From the NCBI GenBank assembly GCA_019347915.1, contig JAHWKL010000011.1, positions 1-38,928 on the forward strand: a stretch of DNA of 38,928 nucleotides, read 5' to 3'. The notes under the pieces are model-generated. The model was not told the DNA's origin, ran no database searches, and saw only the letters and a list, made by a program, of their open reading frames with translations. Origin of the DNA: Actinomycetota bacterium (GTDB taxonomy: Bacteria > Actinomycetota > Acidimicrobiia > Acidimicrobiales > CADCSY01). Below, one piece after another: positions 16,186 through 25,279 of the stretch (its first letter is position 1; the number at the start of each line of letters is the position of its first letter). Made by a program: the position numbers and the translations under genes.

Positions 16186-16864
16186 CGACACCGGCGAGGG
16201 GTGGGTCCGCTTCCGCCAGAGCGCCGGCGGTCGCACCGGCGTTCCCACGCCCCGCCGGGTCAGTCACCCGCCATTCGTGCAGGTGAGCGCCCCGCTGGCC
16301 TGGACGACGCTGGAGCTGGCGCTCCACGCCGACGGTCGAGCCGAAGGCCGCCTGGCCGGCGCTTCGCCGTTCCCCCGCCACTGGGTGTACGACGACACCG
16401 GGAACCTGGCCTCCAAGTCGGGCATGATCGACTTCCACCAGTGGTATCGGCGCGCCTTCGGCAAGCACTCCCCGTGGGGAGACGAGGACTCCCCCGCCCT
16501 CACCACCGAGGTGGAGACTGCGCTCGAGCGCGAGCTCTCCACCCGCATCATGGGCGGCGGGCGCAAACCCCGGATCCGCGCCGTGAAGAAGGGACACACC
16601 CTGGTCCAAGAGGGTGAGCAGGGCGAGGAGATGTTCCTCCTGCTCGACGGGGTGCTGGCCGCCGAGGTGGGCGGCGACAGCGTCGCCGAGCTGGGGCCCG
16701 GTGCGGTGCTGGGCGAGCGAGCCATCCTCGAAGGTGGTCGGCGCACGGCCACGCTTCGAGCCCTCACCCCCTGCAAGGTGGCCGTGGTCCGGGACGTGGA
16801 CCTGGACCCGAAGGTGCTCGAGCAGCTCCGGGAAGGCCACCGGCGCGAGGACGAGGCTCGCTGA
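16186..16864 (+). pseudogene. 5'-truncated copy of the CNB-domain protein
   Basis: From GWVRFRQSAGGRTGVPTPRRV onward this is a close copy of residues from about 107 to 335 of the protein at 12342-13349, including a complete CNB domain with cassette GAVLGERAILEGGRRTATLRAL. The first third of that gene is absent. The track's ORF starts at 16007, but its first 60 or so codons are antisense to the DUF732 remnant, so that start is not trusted. DNA similarity continues past the stop into the first 25 bases or so of the MBL gene, then ends. It may still be expressed as a free CNB domain, but no promoter or ribosome site is seen. Confidence 0.75.
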
Positions 16865-17036
16865 GCGTGTGTTGGTGACCTTCCACGGCGCCGGACCTGG
16901 ATGTCATGGTGGTGCGCGAGGCCTGGGCCTCCAGCTGCCGGGGGCGCCGGGGAGGTAGCCAACGGCAGGTGCCCGCTGACCGAGAGTCAAGTCGAGTGGT
17001 GACAACCTCCTCAGTCGCGGTTCTCGAACCACCGCC
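16865..17036 (+). other. Spacer with a sliver of duplicated MBL gene start
   Basis: Bases 16868-16893 (through TTGGTGACCTTCCACGGCG) match the start of the MBL gene at 13354, marking the right end of the duplicated CNB-MBL fragment. The remaining 140 or so bases show no gene, repeat or promoter that I can recognise. Confidence 0.6.
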
Positions 17037-18113
17037 ATGGGTCTCCGCTACGAAGCACCGCCTCGCCCGGCGATCAGCGAGCGGCCAATGCTCGCCAGGG
17101 ACACCGCCGCCGGGGCCCGAGCCGTCGCCGGCAACGTCGACCTGCGCCTGCTCTTCGGTCTGGGCTTCGCCCAGAACTTCGTCCGCGGTGCCCTCAACGT
17201 GTTCGTGGTCGTCATCGCCCTCGAGTTGCTGCGCACCGGCGAGTCCGGTGCTGCCGCCCTGTTCGCCGCCGTCGGGGCCGGCGGGTTGCTCGGGTCGTTC
17301 GGGGTGGCGTTCCTCATCGGGAGCCGTCGCCTCGGGTGGTGGCTGGCCATCGCTCTTGTCCTGTGGGGCGCCCCGATCGCCGCCGTCGTCGCCGTGCCAA
17401 TGGAGTCGGTCGTGCTGGCGCTGCTCGCCGTCGTCGGCCTCGGGAACGCCATCATCAACGTACCGTTGTTCACCCTTCCGGTACGGCTGGCGCCGGATGC
17501 CGTGCTGGCTCGGGCATTCGGGATCTTCGGGAGCCTCATCGCTCTGGGTGTTGCCCTGGGTTCGGCGGTGACACCTGTGCTCATCACCCTCGTCGGGTTG
17601 CGGGGCGCCCTCGTGGCCACCGGGCTACTCCTACCCGTCCTGGCCGCCGTCTTCCTGCCGCGACTGCGGTTGCTGGACGGGCGCCTCCAGGTGCGGGACG
17701 CGGAGATCCAACTCCTGCGCACCACGCCGATGTTCGCCCTGCTACCGGTACCGACGATCGAGCACCTCGCCTCCTCTCTCCGTCGCCGCCGTCTCCCGGC
17801 GGGGGCGGTCGTGTTCCGGCAAGGCGACGCCGGCGACACCTTCTACTTCGTCGACCAAGGAGAAGCCGAGGTGATCGGTGACGGTGAGGTCGTGGCCACC
17901 ATCGCCCACGGCGACTTCTTCGGCGAGATCGCACTGCTTCACGACGTCCCCCGCACCACTACGGTGCGGGCTCGAACCGACCTCAGTGTGCTCGAGATCG
18001 AGCGCCAGGAGTTCCTGGACGCGGTGTCCGGTTACCGCTCCAGCAGCGACGCCGCCTCCGCCATCGTCGCCCGGCACCTCGCCCGTTTCAGTCCTGGCAC
18101 GGTACGGCTCTGA
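17037..18113 (+). CDS. 5'-truncated MFS transporter-CNB fusion (paralogue)
   Basis: 358 residues corresponding to residues 203-560 of the intact protein at 20974-22656, roughly nine in ten identical by eye. The first half of the MFS domain is missing. The ATG at 17037 corresponds to a CTG in the intact copy and marks the duplication edge, so it is a fortuitous start with no ribosome site. The remaining membrane helices and the C-terminal CNB domain (HGDFFGEIALLHDVPRTTTVRA) are uninterrupted. It cannot be a normal transporter. It is probably a decaying gene, unless a half-transporter-CNB protein is made. Confidence 0.65.
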   Translation: MGLRYEAPPRPAISERPMLARDTAAGARAVAGNVDLRLLFGLGFAQNFVRGALNVFVVVIALELLRTGESGAAALFAAVGAGGLLGSFGVAFLIGSRRLGWWLAIALVLWGAPIAAVVAVPMESVVLALLAVVGLGNAIINVPLFTLPVRLAPDAVLARAFGIFGSLIALGVALGSAVTPVLITLVGLRGALVATGLLLPVLAAVFLPRLRLLDGRLQVRDAEIQLLRTTPMFALLPVPTIEHLASSLRRRRLPAGAVVFRQGDAGDTFYFVDQGEAEVIGDGEVVATIAHGDFFGEIALLHDVPRTTTVRARTDLSVLEIERQEFLDAVSGYRSSSDAASAIVARHLARFSPGTVRL

Positions 18114-18173
18114 TGCACGCCCGACTCCCTGAACCAGGCGTACACGGGCCCCCGAGAGGAGTGGCCGTGCCGG

Positions 18174-20587
18174 TTACTCGGCGCGGAGGATCTCCGCCGG
18201 TCGCACGGACGCAGCTCGCCGGGCCGGGAGCACCGCCATCAGGTTGGCGACCACCATGGCAGCCGGGGCGACGAGCAGGATGGTCGCCGGAACCACCGGT
18301 TGGTGGACGACCGACAACCCGGTGGCCACCAGGCCCCATCCACCTCGGCCCACGGCGATCCCGATGGGGAGGCCCACCACCAGAGCGACGGCGGTCACTG
18401 CCGTCGCCTGGACCGCCAGCGTGGCCCCGAGCTGACGCCGGACGAACCCGAGGGTCCGCAGCACGGGCCAGCTCTCCCCGCCGGCGGCGCGGGGAGGACG
18501 CAAGTGCATGGCCGACAGTGACCAGCCCGAGGAGGGCGACGAACACGGCCAGGGCCTGAGGAAACCCCTTGACCTCGTCGAGGTTGGCCACCTTGGCCGG
18601 AGCGCCGCTGTTCTCGAAGTCGAAGCCGAGCTCCTCGAGCTCGCCTCGCTTCTCGTCGCTGTCGGCGCCCGGGGCGAGCCGGATCAGCACCACGGCGTTT
18701 CCCTCCGGCGCCTGCAGGCCCGAGAACCCCTCACCGGTCACCCAGATGCCGTTGTCGTAATCGTCGTAGTTGAGGACCGGGAAGTCGGCCGTCCCGACAA
18801 CCCGGTAGCGACGGGTCCCGCCGTCTTCGGCCGCTAGCTCGATCTGGTCCATGTGGTCCTTCGCCAGGCGCGCCCGTGTCTTCGCCCCCACTGCGACCTC
18901 GTCGGGCGCGGCCGGCGCCCGACCTTGGACCACGGTGAGCCCGACGCTGCCCTTGGCCGCTCGGGTGCCGAGGAACTGGGTTCGCTCGCCGGCGACGGTC
19001 GTCTCGGAAACCTCGGCGACGGTGACGGCGTCCACGGCGGGATCGTCGATGACGGCGGCGGTCGTCTCGCTGGCGTCCTCCGCCGACAGGCCGGCAGTGG
19101 CGGCGGCGTGCCAGGGGAACCCGGAGAGCTCCGGCTTGTCCACCAAGTTGGCCAGGCTGGCGCCGAACACGAGCACGGCGGCGACACCGGCGGTGGCGAG
19201 GACCGCCGCCGTCAGGGCGGCGCGCGTCGGCACCGGCCTGGATGGGGAACCCGGTTCGAACGCCAGTCTGAGCCCTGTCGCGCCCACCGCCCCCACCCCC
19301 GCCCCGGAGATCCAGCGGGCGACCAGGCTGGGCTCCTGGCTCGCCGCGGCGTCACCGCGACCGGTGAACGTCGTACGCGTCGCCCGCCAAGCACTGAAGC
19401 CCACGATGCCCGTCAGCACGACGGCGAGCACGAGCGCTCCGAGTGGCAGGGCCACGGCGTCGAAGACCAGACCGGGATGTGGTTCCGCCTGCCCGGCCGG
19501 ACCCATGGGCAGGAGCGGCGACGCCGCCACGGCGCCGGCGACGCCCAAACCCACGCCGAGAACCACCACGGGGGAGGCCACGGTGGCGAGGGCAACGGTG
19601 CGCTGCCATCGGGTGAGACCGAGCGCGTCCAGGACCGGACCGTCGGTCCCCGACCGCTCGAGCTGGCGGGTGACCGCGGTGCCCAGGGCGACCAGGCCGG
19701 CGGCGGCGGCCACGCCGGCAAAGACCAGTAGCGCCAGCGCCTGCACGTCTACGGCGTTGTTCACGGCATCGACGCCATGGCGCTTGTCCTCGACGGAGAC
19801 CATCTCGCTGTCCCCGGCGAGACGCTGCACCTCGGCCCGTAACCCGGGAACGTCCCGGAACCCGTTCTGAGGCGGACCACCACGCCGGGTCCGAACTGGG
19901 CGATGGCGTCGCGGTAGCGGTCGTAGAGCTCCGGCGACACGATGCCGTAGGGATCCGCCAGATCGACACGGCCGATGTCGCCGACGCCTTCCACCACGCC
20001 GACCACCTCGAGCACGACCCGTGGCCCCTCAGGCTCCTCCTGGAGCACTGAGGTGTCGCCCTCGAGAAAGAAGCGCTCGAACTGCCGGGGGTCCTGTCCT
20101 TGCAGCTCGACGGCGTCGCCGACCCGCTTGTCCAGGACGTCGGCCGCTCGGCGGCCGAGGGCCACCTCGTCCGATCCTCGAGGAAACCGGCCGTCGAGTA
20201 CGCGTGGCCGGTTGACCGCGTAGCCATCGAGCGAGACGATCACGTTGAAGAAGTCCATCCCCTCCGGCCCCAGCAGCAGACCGACGAGGCGGTCGAGCGC
20301 CTCCACCTGGGGCAGGCGACGGAGCTCGGCCATGACGTCGTCGGCGGTCTTGCCGTTGCCGAGGTCCACGTCGCTGCGGCCCGGAATCCGGCCATCATCA
20401 GCACGTCGGCGTGGCTGGCGTCGCCCTCGTCGAGGAAGCGGTCGTAAGCGGTCGTGGTGCGCCGGGCGCCGGCGACCGCCGTCAGGACCACGGCCACGAC
20501 CACCCCGCACAGGACAGCCAGGAGCAGAAGGGCCGGCCAGTGCCGGCGCAGCTCCGCCCGGACCCAGAGACCGGCTCCCGTCTTCAC
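18174..20587 (-). pseudogene. Frameshifted FtsX/MacB-type ABC permease (paralogue of 22718-25126)
   Basis: The same protein as the intact 802-residue permease, but spread over four frame segments. The N-terminus (VKTGAGLWVRAELRRHWPALLLL) is in the frame of the 20240-20773 ORF. It shifts at about 20390 into the 19761-20510 ORF, again at about 19867 into 18088-19830, and again at about 18485 into 18174-18509, which carries the conserved end LPARRAASVRPAEILRAE. Start GTG at 20587 and promoter match the intact copy. Three independent frame breaks argue for real decay rather than a single sequencing error. It would have been a four-helix FtsX permease with two extracytoplasmic MacB-like domains. 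Confidence 0.85.
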
Positions 20588-20641
20588 CCGGTCAGTGTCG
20601 CACCGGTGGTCCGCGGGGCCAATGGGGGTGCTACGCCTCCT

Positions 20642-20914
20642 CACGGTGGTGCTGACGCCCCCATCACCGACCATCGCGGTGTCCTTGGTGGTGGCTCGCC
20701 TCAGCCCATACGGCTGCCACGACCCCGAAGCGGGTGGCGGGCCCCCTTGAATGTCCGTCGTCACCGGAGCCAAATGGCACCGTGCCCGAACGCCACGTCA
20801 CCGATCGCCAGGTCACGGTGTTCCGTGCCGACGACAACCTGATCGTCCGCTGAGGCTCCGTGCGCTCATCGGGCTGGAGCCCCCGACCTGACCGTGGTGG
20901 GCACCACCGGTGAC
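20642..20914 (+). pseudogene. Relic of the upstream region and first codons of the response-regulator-cyclase gene
   Basis: This stretch matches about 27758-28025 base for base over long runs: a GGTGGCT-type upstream region, GGCTGCCACGACCCC, GGGCCCCCTTGA, and then a reading frame from GTG 20782 (VPERHVTDRQVTVF, DDNLIVR) that stops after 23 codons where the intact gene reads on. Similarity resumes beyond the stop (GACCTGACCGTGGTGGGCACC), so a small deletion and substitutions broke it. The gene for the second FtsX permease, present between the equivalent parts in the intact region, is missing here. Confidence 0.8.
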
Positions 20915-20965
20915 GGAGAGAGGAGCGCCGCGCAGGCCACCTACCACGGCAAGCGAGTGGCCCCG
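20911..20965 (+). pseudogene. Scrap resembling the 5' end of sthA
   Basis: CAGGCCACCTACCACGGCA and the following GCGAGTGGCC align with the sthA codons for AAQAAYHGRRVA at 14293-14332, with only a few differences over some 35 bases. It is joined directly to the response-regulator relic on the left and the MFS-CNB gene on the right. The fragment is short, so the assignment rests on the length of near-identical run only. Confidence 0.55.
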
Positions 20966-20973
20966 GTGAGCGA

Positions 20974-22656
20974 GTGGCCCGGGTGAGCGCACGACTGCCG
21001 GCAGGACGCTTGGCCGAGACGTGGCAGTCGATGCGCAAGGTCCTGGCCGAGCCCCAGCTGCGGAGGGCGGAGCTGGCGTTCCTTTTGTCGTGTGCCGCTG
21101 ACTCGGCGTTCACGGTGACCCTGAGCGTGGTGGCGTTCCTCGACGGGGGTGCGGCCGCGGTGGGGCTGGTCGGCGTGATCCGGATGCTGCCGGCCGCGGT
21201 GGGCACGCCGTTCTTCACCGCCTTGGCCGATCGCTACCGCCGTGAACGGGTCCTCGTGGCCGGATCCGTTGTTCGTGGTGTCGCCATCGTCTACGCCGCC
21301 GCCATCCTGGAGGCCGGCGGGCCGGTGCCGGCGATCTACGCCCTGGCCGTGCCGGCGACCATTGCCTCGACAGTGTTCCGACCTGCCCATTCGGCGCTGC
21401 TCCCGTCGCTGTGCCGGACCGCATCACAGCTGACGAGCGCCAACGTCGTGCGTGGTCTGCTGGAGTCGCTGGCGACGCTCTCCGGTCCTGCGATGGTCGG
21501 CGTCCTGCTCAGCGGGAACGATGCCACCGTGGCGTTCGCCGCGACCGCGGGCCTCTCGCTGGGGGCGGCCGCCGCGCTCCTGGGTCTCGGCTACGAAGCA
21601 CCGCCTCGCCCGGCGCCCAGCGAGGGGCCAAGGCTCGCCAGGGACACCGCCGCCGGGGTGCGAGCCGTCGCCGGCAACCTCGACCTGCGCTTGCTCTTCG
21701 GTCTCGGCTTCGCCCAGACCTTTGTCCGCGGTGCCCTCAACGTGTTCGTCGTCATCGTCGCCCTCGAGTTGCTGCACACCGGCGAATCTGGTGCTGCCGC
21801 CCTCTTCGCCGCCGTCGGGGCCGGCGGGCTGCTCGGGTCGTTCGGGGTGGCGTTGCTCGCCGGGAGCCGTCGCCTCGGGTGGTGGCTCGCCATCGCCCTC
21901 GTCCTGTGGGGTGCGCCGATCGCCGCCGTCGCCGCCGTGCCGACGGTGCCAGTTGTGCTGGCGCTGCTCGCCGTCGTCGGCCTGGGCAACGCCATCATCG
22001 ACGTACCGCTGTTCACCCTGCCGGTGCGGCTGGCGCCGGATGCCGTGCTGGCTCGAGCATTCGGGGTCTTCGAGAGCCTCGTCGCTCTGGGTGTTGCCCT
22101 CGGTTCGGCGGTGACACCTTTGCTCATCACCCTCGTCGGTTTGCGCGGCGCCCTCGTGGCCACCGGGCTCGTCCTGCCTGTCCTGGCCGCAGTCGCTCTT
22201 CGGCGGCTGCGGTCGCTCGACGGGCGCCTCCAGGTGCGTGACGCGGAGATCCAACTCCTGCGAACCACGCCGATGTTCGCTCTCCTACCGGTTCCGACGA
22301 TCGAGCACCTGGCGTCGTCTCTCCGTCGCCACCGTCTCCCGGCGGGGACGGTCGTGTTCCGACAAGGTGACGTGGCCGATACCTTCTACTTCGTCGACCA
22401 AGGAGAAGCCGAGGTGATCGGTGATGCTGAGGTCGTGGCCACCATCGCCCACGGCGACTTCTTCGGCGAGATCGCCCTGCTTCACGACGTTCCCCGCACC
22501 GCTACGGTGCGGGCTCGAACCGACCTCAGCGTGCTCGAGATCGAGCGCCACGAGTTCCTGGACGCGGTGTCCGGTTACCGCGGCAGCAGCGACGCCGCCT
22601 CCGCCGTCGTCGCCCGGCACCTCGCCAATTTCAGTCCTGGCAGGGTGCGGCTCTGA
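20974..22656 (+). CDS. MFS transporter with C-terminal cyclic-nucleotide-binding domain
   Basis: 560 residues from GTG 20974 (a second in-frame GTG at 20983 is possible; no strong ribosome site). Residues 30-420 form an MFS-type membrane domain with about 12 helices (AELAFLLSCAADSAFTVTLSVVAFL; FRPAHSALLPSLC is a typical loop; LLFGLGFAQTFVRGALNVFVV starts the second half). Residues from about 440 form a CNB domain (LPAGTVVFRQGDVADTFYFVDQGEAEVI) with a textbook phosphate-binding cassette GDFFGEIALLHDVPRTATVRA. The architecture suggests transport gated by cAMP or cGMP; substrate and direction are unknown. Convergent with the FtsX permease. Confidence 0.85.
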   Translation: MARVSARLPAGRLAETWQSMRKVLAEPQLRRAELAFLLSCAADSAFTVTLSVVAFLDGGAAAVGLVGVIRMLPAAVGTPFFTALADRYRRERVLVAGSVVRGVAIVYAAAILEAGGPVPAIYALAVPATIASTVFRPAHSALLPSLCRTASQLTSANVVRGLLESLATLSGPAMVGVLLSGNDATVAFAATAGLSLGAAAALLGLGYEAPPRPAPSEGPRLARDTAAGVRAVAGNLDLRLLFGLGFAQTFVRGALNVFVVIVALELLHTGESGAAALFAAVGAGGLLGSFGVALLAGSRRLGWWLAIALVLWGAPIAAVAAVPTVPVVLALLAVVGLGNAIIDVPLFTLPVRLAPDAVLARAFGVFESLVALGVALGSAVTPLLITLVGLRGALVATGLVLPVLAAVALRRLRSLDGRLQVRDAEIQLLRTTPMFALLPVPTIEHLASSLRRHRLPAGTVVFRQGDVADTFYFVDQGEAEVIGDAEVVATIAHGDFFGEIALLHDVPRTATVRARTDLSVLEIERHEFLDAVSGYRGSSDAASAVVARHLANFSPGRVRL

Positions 22657-22717
22657 TGCACGTCCGACTCCTGAACCAGGCGTAGAGGGGGCTCCCGGGG
22701 GGAAGTGGCCGTGTCGC

Positions 22718-25126
22718 CTACTCGGCGCGGAGGATCTCGGCCGGTCGCACAGACGCGGCCCGCCGGGCCGGGAGCACCGCCATCAGGTTGGCGACCACCA
22801 TGGCAGCCGGGGCGACGAGCAGGATGCCCGGCGGGACCACCGGTTGGGGAACGACGGACAGCGAGTCGGCCACCAGCCCCCACACAGCTCGGCCGGCGGC
22901 GATCCCGATGGGCAGGCCCAGCACCAGTCCGATGGCGATCGCTGCCGTCGCCTGGACCGCAAGGGTGGCCCCAAGCTGCCGGCGGACGAACCCGAGCGTC
23001 CGCAGCACGGCGAACTCCCGTCTACGGCGGCGCGGGGATGACGCAAGTGCATGGCCGACGGTGACCAGCCCGAGGATGGCGAGGAACACGGCGAGGGCCT
23101 GAGGGAACACCTCGACCTCGGCGAGGTTGGCCACCTTGGCGGGGGCGCCGGTGCTCTGGAAGTCGAAGCCGAGCTCCTCGAGCTCTGCCCGCTTCTCGTC
23201 GGTGTCGGCGCCCGGCGCCAGCCCGATCAGGACCTCGGCGTTGCCCGGGGGCGCCTGCAGGCCGGCGAACCCCTCGTGCGTCAACCAGATGCCGTTGTCG
23301 TAATCGGTGTAGCTGAGGATCGGGAAGGCGGCTGTACCCACGATGCGGTACCGACGCGTCCCGCCGTCTTCGGTCGCCAGCTCCAGGTGGTCGTCGTTCC
23401 CCAGTCGCGCCAGCGTCTTCGGCCCCACCGCCACCTCGTCGGGTGCGGCCGGCGCGCGCCCCTCGACCACCGTGAGGCCCACGCTGCCCTTGGCCGCTCG
23501 GGTGCCGAGGAGCTGAGTCCTCTCGCCGGCAAGGGTGACCTCGGAAACCTCGGCGACGGTGACGGCGTCCACAGCGGGATCACCGACGACGGTGGCGACC
23601 GTCTCGCTGGCGTCCTCCAACGACTCGCCACCAGTGGCGGCGGCGTGCCACGGGAACCCCGAGAGCTCCGACTTGTCCACCACGTTGGCCAGGCTGGCGC
23701 CGAACACGAGCACCGCGGCGACGCTGGCGGTAGCCAAGACTGCTGCCGTGAGCGATGCCCGCGTCGGTACCGGCCTCGCTGGCGAACCCGGTTCGAAGGC
23801 CAGCCGAAGCCCTGTCGCTCCCACGGCCCCCACTCCCGCTCGGGAGATCCAGCGGGCGACCACGCTGGGCTCCTGCCTCGCCGCGGCGTCACCGCCGCCG
23901 GCCACCGTCGTGCGGGTCGCCCGCCAGGCGCCGAAGATCACCATGCCCGCCAGCACGACGGCAAGAGCGAACGCGCCCAGCGGGAGGGCGACGGCGTCGA
24001 AGGCCGGACCGGGGTGCGGTTCTGCCCGCCCGGCCAGCCCCATGGGCAGGAGCGGCGACGCCCCCACGGCGCCGGCGATGCCCAACACCACGCCCACAAC
24101 GACTACGGGGGCGGCGACGGTGGCGAGGGCAACCGTCCGCTGCCATCGGGTGAGCCCCAGCGCCCCCAGCACTTGAACGTCGGGCCCTGACCGCTCGAGT
24201 TTGCGGGTGACCGAGGTTCCGAGAGCGACCAGCCCGGCGGTTCCGGCCACGGCGGCGAAGAGCAGCAGCGCCAAGGCCTGCACGTCCAAGGCGTTGTTGA
24301 CGGCGTCGACGTCGGCGCGCTTGTCCTCCACGGAGACGAACTCACTGTCCCCGGCGAGTCGCTGAACCTCGGCCCGCAGCGCGGGGACGTCCTGGAACCC
24401 GTTCTCGAGCCGCACCATCGCCCCCGGCCCGAACTGGGCGATGGCGTCGCGGTAGCGGTCGTAGAGCTCCGTGGACACAATGCCGTAGGGGCCGGTCAGA
24501 TCGATGCGGCCGATGTCGCCGGCCGCTTCCACCACGCCAGCGACCCGAAGAACGAGCCGTGGCCCCTCGGGCTCCTCCTGGAGCACGGACGTGTCGCCCT
24601 CGAGAAGGAGGCGCTCGAACTGGCGAGGGTCATGCCCTTGCAACTCGAGGGTGTCGCCGACCCGCTTGTCCAGCATCTCAGCCGCTTGCCGGCTGAGGGC
24701 CATCTCGTCCAAACCCTGGGGGAACCGACCGTCGAGCAGGCGCGGCCGGTTGACGGCGTAGCCGTCGAGGGACACGGCCGTGTAGAAGTCCATCGTCCCC
24801 TCGGGCCCCAGCATCAGAGCGGCGGCGCGGTCGAGCGCCTCCACCTGTGGCAAGCGCCGGAGCTCGGCGATCACGTCGTCGGCGGTCTTGCCGTTGCCGA
24901 GGTCGACGTCGCTGCGGCCACGCACCCCCGCGAACAGAAACACGTCGGCGTGGCTGGCGCCGCCCTCGGAGAGGTAGCGGTCGTAAGCGGTCGTGGTGCG
25001 CCGGGCGCCGGCGACGGCGGTCAGGACCACGGCCACGACCACCCCGCACAGCACAGCGAGGAGCAGCAGGGCCGGCCGGTGCCGGCGCAGCTCCGCCCGG
25101 ACCCAGAGACCGGCGCCCGTCCTCAC
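22718..25126 (-). CDS. FtsX/MacB-type ABC transporter permease
   Basis: 802 residues from GTG 25126 (the track's 25237 start adds 37 non-family residues). One N-terminal helix (ALLLLAVLCGVVVAVVLTAVAGARRTTTAYDRY), a large extracytoplasmic MacB_PCD-like domain, a three-helix FtsX block with intervening helices, a second extracytoplasmic domain, and a final FtsX block ending LPARRAASVRPAEILRAE. GARRT...AYDRY after helix 1 is typical of the actinobacterial ABC permease family also seen at 25327, 32356 and 34722. Such permeases need a separate LolD/MacB-type ATPase; the only one in the window is at 29353. Substrate unknown. Confidence 0.85.
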   Translation of the reverse strand: MRTGAGLWVRAELRRHRPALLLLAVLCGVVVAVVLTAVAGARRTTTAYDRYLSEGGASHADVFLFAGVRGRSDVDLGNGKTADDVIAELRRLPQVEALDRAAALMLGPEGTMDFYTAVSLDGYAVNRPRLLDGRFPQGLDEMALSRQAAEMLDKRVGDTLELQGHDPRQFERLLLEGDTSVLQEEPEGPRLVLRVAGVVEAAGDIGRIDLTGPYGIVSTELYDRYRDAIAQFGPGAMVRLENGFQDVPALRAEVQRLAGDSEFVSVEDKRADVDAVNNALDVQALALLLFAAVAGTAGLVALGTSVTRKLERSGPDVQVLGALGLTRWQRTVALATVAAPVVVVGVVLGIAGAVGASPLLPMGLAGRAEPHPGPAFDAVALPLGAFALAVVLAGMVIFGAWRATRTTVAGGGDAAARQEPSVVARWISRAGVGAVGATGLRLAFEPGSPARPVPTRASLTAAVLATASVAAVLVFGASLANVVDKSELSGFPWHAAATGGESLEDASETVATVVGDPAVDAVTVAEVSEVTLAGERTQLLGTRAAKGSVGLTVVEGRAPAAPDEVAVGPKTLARLGNDDHLELATEDGGTRRYRIVGTAAFPILSYTDYDNGIWLTHEGFAGLQAPPGNAEVLIGLAPGADTDEKRAELEELGFDFQSTGAPAKVANLAEVEVFPQALAVFLAILGLVTVGHALASSPRRRRREFAVLRTLGFVRRQLGATLAVQATAAIAIGLVLGLPIGIAAGRAVWGLVADSLSVVPQPVVPPGILLVAPAAMVVANLMAVLPARRAASVRPAEILRAE

Positions 25127-25132
25127 ACAGTG

Positions 25133-25161
25133 AGTGTCGCACCGGTGGTCCGCGGGGCCAA
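25133..25161 (-). promoter_or_regulatory. Promoter of the FtsX permease, conserved in both duplicate copies
   Basis: On the minus strand TTGGCC, 17 bases, GACACT, six bases, then the GTG start. Exactly the same spacing is kept in copy A (20594-20622), where surrounding bases have drifted. The geometry is leaderless. GACACT departs from TANNNT, so an alternative sigma factor is possible. Confidence 0.45.
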
Positions 25162-25182
25162 TGGGGTTGACACGCCGCTGGT

Positions 25183-25201
25183 TGGGGTGGTGGCAACCCC
25201 A
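25183..25201. promoter_or_regulatory. Inverted repeat TGGGG-N9-CCCCA upstream of the second FtsX permease
   Basis: TGGGG and CCCCA separated by nine bases. The same motif with the same spacing occurs at 27821-27839 upstream of the response-regulator-cyclase gene. It lies about 80 bases before the short leader ORF. Could be an operator for one of the local response regulators. Confidence 0.35.
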
Positions 25202-25279
25202 CCCGATTGGTGGAGGCCAACACCCTGGGGCCGGCACCCCGGTGTCCTTAGGCTGCCCCGAAGACGAGAGGGAGTCTCC

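Larger units (their letters stand above)
17037..20627. repeat. Copy A of a 3.6-kb segmental duplication
   Basis: Contains the 3' two-thirds of an MFS-CNB gene (+) and a convergent FtsX permease (-) with its promoter. It matches 21583-25166 in order and orientation with an offset of about 4.54 kb. Similarity starts abruptly at GGTCTC(C/G)GCTACGAAGCA on the left and ends just beyond GGCCAATGGGG on the right. This copy is the decayed one: one gene is truncated and the other carries three frameshifts. Confidence 0.85.
21583..25166. repeat. Copy B of the 3.6-kb segmental duplication (intact genes)
   Basis: Matches 17037-20627 in gene order, orientation and promoter, with an offset of about 4.54 kb. 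Both genes here are open, so this is the functional copy. Left of 21583 the intact MFS-CNB gene continues for another 609 bases that copy A lacks. Confidence 0.85.

Noticed and set aside
18851-19870. 339-residue plus-strand ORF opposite the decayed permease
   Set aside because: Thr/Ala/Pro-rich composition typical of a GC-biased shadow frame.
16865-21000. Mobile element as the cause of the relic field
   Set aside because: No transposase, integrase, terminal inverted repeats or target duplications found; breakpoints fit recombination between paralogues better.
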